Below, piece by piece: positions 5,657-10,693 of a DNA stretch of 10,693 nt (position 1 is the stretch's first letter; each line of letters starts with the position of its first letter). A model generated the notes under the pieces. The model was given only the letters and a program-made list of their open reading frames with translations, did no database searches and was not told the origin of the DNA. Source of the DNA: Pseudomonadota bacterium (GTDB taxonomy: Bacteria > Pseudomonadota > Gammaproteobacteria > Legionellales > Legionellaceae); the NCBI GenBank assembly GCA_021807845.1, contig JAKBCM010000033.1, positions 1 to 10,693 of the forward strand, given 5' to 3'. Both the position numbers and the translations under genes were made by a program.

Positions 5657-6322
5657 ATGACAAACCAACTCAAATTACATCGCAAAATCATTACTCCTAA
5701 AAATGTCACCCAAGAAACTTATCTTAAAGGTATTGATGTTTCAGATCTTACTTTTGCGGTAGGACCTGCAGGAACCGGAAAAACTTATCTGGCCGTGGCA
5801 AAGGCCATTCAATATTTTGAAAAAGGTGAGGTTCAGCGATTGGTATTTGTGCGACCAGCTGTTGAAGCAGGTGAAAAATTAGGATTCTTACCAGGAGACT
5901 TGGTTGAAAAGGTTTTGCCTTACTTGCGTCCCATCTATGATGCTTTGTATGAAATGATAGGATTTAAAGAAACGCAAAAATTAGTCCAAAGTGACGTGAT
6001 AGAAATATTACCCTTAGCCTTTATGCGTGGCAGAACCTTAAACGAAGCCTTTATTATTCTAGATGAAGCCCAAAATGCCACCACCATGCAAATGAAAATG
6101 TTTCTCACTCGAATTGGTTTTGGGTCTAAAACGGTGGTTACGGGTGATATGACGCAAGTTGATTTACCCAGAGGTACGGATTCAGGACTCTTTCATGCTG
6201 TCAAATTACTTCACGGTATTGATGGAATTAGTATTCATCACTTTACCAGCCGAGAGGTTGTGAGACACCCTTTGGTTGCCAAAATCATTGATTGCTATGA
6301 TTCTAAGGATCAAAAAAGGTGA
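5657..6322 (+). CDS. ybeZ: PhoH-family ATPase (YbeZ), short form
   Basis: YbeZ is a PhoH-family NTPase linked with YbeY in RNA metabolism and ribosome maturation. The 221-residue product covers the ATPase domain: GPAGTGKT Walker A at 36-43, a Val-Arg-Pro-Ala-Val-Glu-Ala-Gly-Glu segment at 65-73, Walker B Ile-Ile-Leu-Asp-Glu-Ala-Gln-Asn at 133-140, and Thr-Gly-Asp at 162-164. YbeZ is usually about 320-350 residues with an N-terminal RNA-binding-like region. Here that region is absent and only about 60 nt separate the gene from its neighbour. The frame stays open to a TTG at 5600, which adds 19 residues unlike the family. The ATG at 5657 has no clear Shine-Dalgarno, so the start is uncertain. 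A weak TTGCAT/TATTCT pair (5600-5629, 18-bp spacer) could be its own promoter. The stop overlaps the ybeY start. Confidence 0.9.
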   Translation: MTNQLKLHRKIITPKNVTQETYLKGIDVSDLTFAVGPAGTGKTYLAVAKAIQYFEKGEVQRLVFVRPAVEAGEKLGFLPGDLVEKVLPYLRPIYDALYEMIGFKETQKLVQSDVIEILPLAFMRGRTLNEAFIILDEAQNATTMQMKMFLTRIGFGSKTVVTGDMTQVDLPRGTDSGLFHAVKLLHGIDGISIHHFTSREVVRHPLVAKIIDCYDSKDQKR

Positions 6323-6792
6323 GTTATCTCATTGATATTCAAAATGTCTGTCAGGCTCCTCTCCCTGTGAGTGAAGAACAACTTCGTGATTGGGTTATCC
6401 ATGTTTTATCGCCTTTCTGTCAAACAGGTGAGCTGACATTGCGTTTAGTGGATGAAGATGAAATCATTCATTTGAATCATATCTATCGAAAAATAAATAA
6501 AAAAACAAACGTTCTTGCTTTCAAATCTACCTATCCCCAACATGTTATTTTAGAGTACCCATTATTAGGTGATGTGATTATCTGCCCTAGTGTTTTAAAA
6601 GAAGAAAGTCTTCTATTTAAAAAACAACTGATCGCTCATTGGGCACATATTGTCATTCATGGCGTTCTTCATTTATTAGGCTATGATCATATTAAGGAGC
6701 AGGACGAAAAAATAATGCAATCCATCGAGATCAAATTGCTCTTTGAGCTTAACTTTGGTAATCCATATCAAGAGGATGAATCGATTGAGTAA
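6319..6792 (+). CDS. ybeY: YbeY endoribonuclease / rRNA maturation factor
   Basis: YbeY is a zinc-dependent single-strand endoribonuclease needed for 16S rRNA 3'-end maturation and 70S quality control. The 157-residue product has the signature zinc motif HGVLHLLGYDH, with His114, His118 and His124 as ligands. It also has the upstream Asp-Glu-x-x-x-Leu-Asn-x-x-Tyr-Arg segment at 47-57 and Thr-Asn-Val-Leu-Ala-Phe at 63-68. The start is GTG in GTGA, overlapping the ybeZ stop. AAGGA at 6305-6309 sits 9 nt before it. Overlap with ybeZ and ybeX fits the conserved ybeZ-ybeY-ybeX operon. Confidence 0.95.
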   Translation: MSYLIDIQNVCQAPLPVSEEQLRDWVIHVLSPFCQTGELTLRLVDEDEIIHLNHIYRKINKKTNVLAFKSTYPQHVILEYPLLGDVIICPSVLKEESLLFKKQLIAHWAHIVIHGVLHLLGYDHIKEQDEKIMQSIEIKLLFELNFGNPYQEDESIE

Positions 6793-7615
6793 GAACAAAG
6801 ACATGAAACCCTGGTTGGTCAAATTAAAACATTTATTGCAAATAGAACCACAAAATAAAGATGAATTGATATCCCTACTTCGCGATGCCCAAATTCGCTC
6901 TCTCATTGACGCAGAAACTTTAGCGATGATTGAGGGGGTCATCTTATTCTCCCAAATGAAAGTACGCGATATCATGCTTCCTAAAAAGCAAATGTGCTGT
7001 ATTGATGAATCCTATGATCTAAATAAAATTATTGAAATCGTCACTCACTCTGGGCATTCACGGTTTCCAGTGGTTGATAGTAAACATGAAGTGATTGGGA
7101 TTTTACATGCCAAAGATCTATTACGTTTTCAAGAAACCGATTCAAGTGATTTTGCGATACACGATCTCATTAGACAAGCCAGATTTGTCCCTGAAAGCAA
7201 ACGACTTGATTTATTACTGAGAGAATTCCGAAGCAATCGCAACCACATGGCTATCGTTGTTGATGAATATGGAGCCACTGCAGGATTTGTGACCCTTGAA
7301 GACATCATTGAGCAAATCATTGGGGATATCGAGGACGAATTTGATATTGATGAAGAAACATACATCAAGGCTCATGGAAATGCTCATTATATCATCAAAG
7401 GTTACACCCCAATTGCTGAGTTCAACGAACAGTTAGATACACAATTTCACCACGACTCCTATGATACAATTGGAGGAATTGTGATGTCTCATTTCGGCCA
7501 CTTACCTAAACGTGGAGAAAGCATTACAATAAATCAATTCGAGTTCAAGGTCATTAATGCTGATGCCAGACGTATTAATTTACTTGAGTGTTTTGACTTG
7601 CGTTCTAATCCATAA
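6776..7615 (+). CDS. ybeX: YbeX/CorC-type CBS-pair protein
   Basis: The soluble CorC/YbeX protein was first tied to Mg2+/Co2+ efflux and is now linked to ribosome homeostasis in E. coli; its biochemical role is unsettled. The 279 residues show an N-terminal helical part, then Lys-Val-Arg-Asp-Ile-Met-Leu-Pro at 62-69 opening the first CBS domain (about 66-122). A second CBS domain (about 127-187) includes VVDEYGATAGFVTLEDIIEQ. A C-terminal CorC_HlyC domain follows at about 200-275. There is no membrane segment. The ATG at 6776 overlaps ybeY by 17 nt, but AGAGG touches it directly. The in-frame ATG at 6803 (270 residues) is also possible. The stop at 7613-7615 overlaps the TAAGGA that serves cpxR. 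Confidence 0.93.
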   Translation: MNRLSKNKDMKPWLVKLKHLLQIEPQNKDELISLLRDAQIRSLIDAETLAMIEGVILFSQMKVRDIMLPKKQMCCIDESYDLNKIIEIVTHSGHSRFPVVDSKHEVIGILHAKDLLRFQETDSSDFAIHDLIRQARFVPESKRLDLLLREFRSNRNHMAIVVDEYGATAGFVTLEDIIEQIIGDIEDEFDIDEETYIKAHGNAHYIIKGYTPIAEFNEQLDTQFHHDSYDTIGGIVMSHFGHLPKRGESITINQFEFKVINADARRINLLECFDLRSNP

Positions 7616-7628
7616 GGATATCTTTTGA

Positions 7629-8309
7629 ATGAGTAATCAGATCTTAATCATAGATGATGATACTGAACTAACATCCCTTCTTACTCAATACCTAGAACCT
7701 GAAGGATTCACCATTAGCTCAGTTCATGATGGACAAAATGGGGTTAAAAAAGCACTGAATCAATCTTTTGATGCCATTATCCTTGATGTGATGTTACCAA
7801 AACTCAATGGATTTGAAGTACTCAAAGCCATTCGTGAGCATCTTAGTACGCCTGTTCTCATGCTAACAGCGAGAGGAGATGATATTGATCGCATCGTTGG
7901 ACTTGAAATTGGAGCAGATGATTATTTACCCAAACCTTGCAACCCCAGAGAACTTGTAGCCAGGCTAAGAGCCATATTAAGACGCTCACAAAAAGTACCC
8001 GTTCATAAACCCATCATTGAGTACCATCAAATCATTGTGGATTGTTCTAAGCGAGTGGTGACCCTTGCTGGACTTGAATTAGATCTGACCAATACAGAAT
8101 TTAATATCCTTGAAATGCTCATCAAATCTCCGGGGCAAGCATTTTCAAAAGAAGAGTTAACCGAATATGCACTGGGTCGTAAATACACAGCCTTCGATCG
8201 CAGTATTGATGTTCATATCAGCAATCTTCGCAACAAGCTTGGTGAAGATGCTAACGGTGAGGCCATTATTAAAACAGTTCGTGGTTTTGGTTACATGATT
8301 CATGCGTAA
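7629..8309 (+). CDS. cpxR: OmpR-family response regulator CpxR
   Basis: CpxR is the DNA-binding regulator of the Cpx envelope-stress system; in Legionella pneumophila it also controls many dot/icm and effector genes. The 226-residue product has a receiver domain (1 to about 120) with acidic residues Asp10-Asp11, phospho-acceptor Asp53, Thr80 and Lys102. A C-terminal winged-helix DNA-binding domain follows (about 130-225) with Leu-Thr-x-Thr-Glu-Phe-x-Ile-Leu and Val-Arg-Gly-Phe-Gly-Tyr at the end. TAAGGA, overlapping the ybeX stop, is its ribosome binding site. The gap of 13 nt to ybeX suggests co-transcription. I found no GTAAA-N6-GTAAA box, the reported Legionella CpxR site, directly upstream. 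Confidence 0.9.
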   Translation: MSNQILIIDDDTELTSLLTQYLEPEGFTISSVHDGQNGVKKALNQSFDAIILDVMLPKLNGFEVLKAIREHLSTPVLMLTARGDDIDRIVGLEIGADDYLPKPCNPRELVARLRAILRRSQKVPVHKPIIEYHQIIVDCSKRVVTLAGLELDLTNTEFNILEMLIKSPGQAFSKEELTEYALGRKYTAFDRSIDVHISNLRNKLGEDANGEAIIKTVRGFGYMIHA

Positions 8310-9660
8310 TTTATATTGGAAGATTTTTGTCTCATTTTGGCTTGCTAGCATCCTTATCATTGTGACCACAGCCTGGGTAACCAGTGAAATTGCCCAAACC
8401 TCATCGATCCCTGTACACGAACGCGAATTCATGGATAGCTATGCAAATGCCGCAGTGGTCACCTTTGAAGCAGGACACCACGACGCGCTCATCAAATGGC
8501 TAGAGAAAACTGGCATCAGTAAACACATGCAATTGTTTCTTCTCACCAATACTGGAGAAATTTTTGGTAATCGGAACATCCCGAGTTCTGTGCTGACTAT
8601 TTCTTCAAGTTTTACTCACGATCAATTAGATGAAGGGATTTTCAAATCAGGTCATTTGATTGTAAGTCACGAAATTATTGCAACATCCGGCATGGCTTTT
8701 CGACTTGCGGCTGTCAGTGATAAACCTTTGTCTCACTTTGTCCAAATTCCTTGGGCAGGGTTAACGCTACGTTTGTTAATCGCCATTTTCATGAGTGGAT
8801 TGATTTGCTATCTATTGTCGATTTATTTGACTCAACCTTTACGTTCCTTACGTTTGGCCGCCAGCTCACTTGCCAAAGGAAAACTCAATACCAGAGTTGG
8901 TCGATTGGCAGGACATCACAAAGATGAAATCGCGGAATTAAGTCATGAATTTGATTCTATGGCCGAACAAATGGAAACGCTCATCACCTCTAAACAACGA
9001 CTATTACAAGATATTTCTCATGAATTACGTTCACCTTTAGCTCGATTACAAATAGCCATTGAACTGGCACGTAAAAAAAATAATATTTTAGCAAAAGATG
9101 AATTCGATAGAATGGAAGAGGAGTGTTTGCGTCTCAATGACTTGCTAGGTGAAGCGCTTGATTTTGCTCGTCTTGATCAACCCACCAATCAGATGAATAA
9201 AACCATCGTGAACATACCTTTTTTGATCAAAGGGATTGTTGATGATGCCAACTATGAATTTTCCAAAGAAACCATGCGAGTTCATATCAAAGAAATGGAG
9301 CCTTGCGAACTACTTTTGGATGCCAGATTAATTCACCGAGCCATTGAGAATATCCTCCGAAATGCACTCCACTACTCACCGTCAGACCAGATCGTTTATG
9401 TTTCATTAGTGAAAGCCGTCTCTGAAAATCACATTTATATTGATATTGAAGACAACGGTCCTGGGGTACCCGATGAACAGTTAACCAAAATATTCAATCC
9501 CTTTTATCGCGTTGACACAGCAAGAGAGAAAAAAACTGGCGGCTATGGCCTAGGACTTGCCATAGCCAAAAAAGCCATTCAACTGCATGGCGGGGAAATA
9601 CGGGCTATCAACCGAAAACCAGGAGGGCTTTTGGTGAGAGTCATTTTACCATTGACATGA
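8302..9660 (+). CDS. cpxA: Sensor histidine kinase CpxA
   Basis: This inner-membrane kinase/phosphatase partners CpxR. In the 452 residues, TM1 is at about 8-28 and a periplasmic sensor segment at about 30-150. TM2 follows at about 153-175, then a HAMP linker to about 228 and HisKA with Ser-His-Glu-Leu-Arg-Ser-Pro (phospho-acceptor His240). The ATPase domain has the N-box Ile-Glu-Asn-Ile-Leu-Arg-Asn-Ala-Leu (348-356), Asp-Asn-Gly-Pro-Gly-Val-Pro (384-390) and Gly-Gly-Tyr-Gly-Leu-Gly-Leu (413-419). The Arg-Asn-Ala-Leu-x-Tyr-Ser form of the N-box is close to that of E. coli CpxA. The start overlaps cpxR by 8 nt, so the two are co-translated. The periplasmic part is similar in length to E. coli CpxA. 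No cpxP-like gene is in the window and no clear terminator follows. Confidence 0.9.
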   Translation: MRNLYWKIFVSFWLASILIIVTTAWVTSEIAQTSSIPVHEREFMDSYANAAVVTFEAGHHDALIKWLEKTGISKHMQLFLLTNTGEIFGNRNIPSSVLTISSSFTHDQLDEGIFKSGHLIVSHEIIATSGMAFRLAAVSDKPLSHFVQIPWAGLTLRLLIAIFMSGLICYLLSIYLTQPLRSLRLAASSLAKGKLNTRVGRLAGHHKDEIAELSHEFDSMAEQMETLITSKQRLLQDISHELRSPLARLQIAIELARKKNNILAKDEFDRMEEECLRLNDLLGEALDFARLDQPTNQMNKTIVNIPFLIKGIVDDANYEFSKETMRVHIKEMEPCELLLDARLIHRAIENILRNALHYSPSDQIVYVSLVKAVSENHIYIDIEDNGPGVPDEQLTKIFNPFYRVDTAREKKTGGYGLGLAIAKKAIQLHGGEIRAINRKPGGLLVRVILPLT

Positions 9661-9735
9661 CTTACTCTTGTTTTTCCCACTGCTTTCTTTAGAATCATAG
9701 TCATTATGTACTCTAGCCAGTTTGGGACAACATCA

Positions 9736-9835
9736 GTCTAGGATCTGTTGACAATTGATCTATAACGCCTACGTACTGTCCCCGGGAGGAATGTACGTAG
9801 GCTCTTATAAAATGAATTGTCAACACGCGCTAGAC
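9736..9835. repeat. Nested inverted repeat, about 100 bp
   Basis: Three perfect arm pairs are nested around a single centre: GTCTAG (9736-9741) with CTAGAC (9830-9835), GTTGACAATT (9747-9756) with AATTGTCAAC (9815-9824), and GCCTACGTAC (9767-9776) with GTACGTAGGC (9793-9802). The outer spacers are equal (5 and 5 nt) and the inner ones nearly so (10 and 12 nt), and the inner spacers both contain TATA. The loop is 9777-9792. There is no T-run, so it is not a typical terminator. A non-autonomous mobile element or a structured RNA is possible. Confidence 0.85.
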
Positions 9836-9838
9836 CTT

Positions 9839-9905
9839 CGTCACTCCGAACAACCTAAGAGATCTCCTGATAGGATGGAGATGTCTCGCAAAGCTCGACA
9901 TAACG
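9839..9905. repeat. Degenerate 67-bp palindromic repeat
   Basis: The element is symmetric about 9872. Its core ATCTCC (9862-9867) pairs with GGAGAT (9877-9882), and its ends are CGTCACTCCGA (9839-9849) and TCGACATAACG (9895-9905). By hand, 17 of 29 arm positions are complementary. The layout recalls dispersed palindromic repeats with CGTCATTCCGA-type ends seen in several bacterial genomes; that comparison is from memory. Confidence 0.5.
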
Positions 9906-9914
9906 CATGTCTCT

Positions 9915-9919
9915 GGGAG
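9915..9919 (+). promoter_or_regulatory. Ribosome binding site that sets the terminal gene start
   Basis: GGGAG lies 9 nt before TTG at 9929. A TAA at 9920-9922 in the same frame rules out any earlier start, and the next in-frame ATG is at 10031, inside the first membrane segment. Confidence 0.55.
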
Positions 9920-9928
9920 TAACCGAAT

Positions 9929-10693
9929 TTGAATAGATCGGCGGCATTACTAGACAGAATCAGTGGTATATTTTTTTTAGTCGGTTTTGTTTCATCAAAG
10001 ATCAAAACCATACCCATCTTTATCATTTCCATGATTTTTGACACCATCTCTTTAGTTGCATTCCTGATTGGATACTTAGCCTGGTCTTTAGCCGCCTTAC
10101 TTTACCCTAACTACACAAGAAAACGAGATGAGTGGTTTGGATTCGCTGAATTTAAACATCAATACCAACTGGCCGCAGTCCTTGGCACCATTGCAACCAT
10201 TATGTGTTTCATTGCTCCCGCTCTTATCATACCCACCGCATGGCTATACACCATTACCAATGTATTATGGTCAATTAGTGAATATCATAAAATAGAAAAT
10301 CCTCTACCAGAAGATGAAGGCTACTCCAGTGCGAAACAAAAACTATACATTCGTTATGCAACTTTGGTAGCCTGTAACAGTGCTCTGGTTGCTATTGCTG
10401 CAACCTCTATCTTTATTTTTCCACCCGCAACTCTTTTCATCAGCACCGTTTCAGGGGCCATTGGCCTAGTCATCACAGCAGCATGTATTTTTTATTGGGC
10501 AACCATCTCTTTTGGTGAATTTCCTCCTGACAAGATTAACCATAGTTACAACACATTATCTAGTGGTTTATCGGTTTCATTAGATAAAAGCCTTGCTCAA
10601 AACAATGATTGTGTGCTTGTGTCATTAAACAATGCAGAAGAAAAAAACCAATCTACGACCAAAATCTCTGATGAAACACCCAAACCTGTGCCA
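9929..10693 (+). CDS. Multi-pass membrane protein of unknown function, 3' end beyond window
   Basis: The frame is open from 9923 to the end of the window with no stop; 255 residues are visible from the TTG at 9929. I recognise no family. Hydrophobic segments lie at about 28-58, 81-114, 142-164 and 168-195. They fall in two pairs separated by a polar loop rich in Glu, Lys and Tyr (115-141). After about 197 the chain turns hydrophilic, rich in Ser, Asn and Glu. Segment 59-80 is charged and aromatic (Tyr-Pro-Asn-Tyr-Thr-Arg-Lys-Arg-Asp-Glu-Trp-Phe). Base composition resembles the neighbours. The paired hydrophobic segments and long polar C-terminus resemble some Legionella-specific membrane proteins and Dot/Icm substrates, but no effector signal can be judged because the C-terminus is missing. 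If the TTG is wrong, the ATG at 10031 would remove 34 residues. Confidence 0.75.
   Translation, partial: MNRSAALLDRISGIFFLVGFVSSKIKTIPIFIISMIFDTISLVAFLIGYLAWSLAALLYPNYTRKRDEWFGFAEFKHQYQLAAVLGTIATIMCFIAPALIIPTAWLYTITNVLWSISEYHKIENPLPEDEGYSSAKQKLYIRYATLVACNSALVAIAATSIFIFPPATLFISTVSGAIGLVITAACIFYWATISFGEFPPDKINHSYNTLSSGLSVSLDKSLAQNNDCVLVSLNNAEEKNQSTTKISDETPKPVP

Larger units (their letters stand above)
9661..9928. other. Intergenic region with two palindromic elements
   Basis: These 268 bases between cpxA and the terminal membrane gene hold no convincing gene. Up to 9735 there is A/T-rich sequence without a clear hairpin terminator. Then come the nested inverted repeat at 9736-9835, the decayed dyad at 9839-9905, and the ribosome binding site of the next gene. 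The promoter of that gene is not obvious. Confidence 0.6.

Noticed and set aside
5649..5660. Three-codon upstream frame ending across the ybeZ ATG
   Set aside because: ATG CCA ATA TGA has no ribosome binding site and such short frames are common by chance; it could matter only if coupling were shown.
9747..9824. Promoters from the TTGACA in each arm of the nested repeat
   Set aside because: At 16-18 bp from each TTGACA there is no -10-like hexamer (ACGTAC or CTACGT only); the TATAA stretches are too close.
9791..9922. 43-codon open frame (ATG to TAA) between the palindromic elements, in frame with the terminal gene
   Set aside because: GGGAGG is only 1 nt from its ATG, the frame lies across both palindromic elements, and the composition looks like translated repeat DNA.
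9841..10047. Minus-strand frame of 68 residues
   Set aside because: It is antisense to the start of the membrane gene and to the palindromic repeat, with no ribosome binding site or family features.

Overview
The window looks like a chromosomal segment of a gammaproteobacterium of the Legionella type. The body is roughly 40% G+C by eye. It carries a CpxR/CpxA pair, a YciO paralogue of TsaC, a long TrpRS and a terminal multi-membrane protein with no recognisable family. The assignment rests on recognising protein sequences, without a database search. Two gene clusters point away from each other from a shared control region at about 4384-4582.

Left half (minus strand, transcribed towards base 1): rnm/yciV (PHP-family exoribonuclease) - yciO - trpS - scpA - scpB - rluB. 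Gaps are short (13 and 20 nt) and then the genes overlap by 1-8 nt, so this is very probably one operon joining RNA/tRNA functions to the ScpAB kleisin complex of SMC condensin. Only about the first 54 codons of rluB are present. At about 185-203 the sequence switches to G+C-rich DNA (about 58% by hand count) encoding a stretch like the molybdopterin subunit of xanthine dehydrogenase, then to a structured repeat-like end. This looks like a recombination or assembly junction.

Centre (plus strand): a small exported peptide with ten cysteines in a strict Cys-x-x-Cys ladder, a strong hairpin, then a 238-residue protein with a His-rich Glu-His-Gly-His-Phe-His motif that I place from memory in the uncharacterised DUF6969 family. 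The pair has the layout of a precursor peptide plus a partner enzyme or metal-handling protein, and is the best candidate here for an undescribed system.

Right half (plus strand): a short PhoH/YbeZ ATPase, ybeY (endoribonuclease/rRNA maturation), ybeX/corC (CBS pair), then cpxR and cpxA. Starts and stops are adjacent or overlapping. The phoH-ybeY-ybeX trio is a conserved RNA/ribosome cluster; finding the Cpx envelope-stress two-component system directly behind it, where lnt sits in Escherichia coli, is notable.

Right end: a 268-nt intergenic stretch holds two adjacent palindromic elements, a nested inverted repeat at 9736-9835 and a decayed dyad at 9839-9905. They are followed by a membrane protein gene read from a TTG codon at 9929 that runs off the window.
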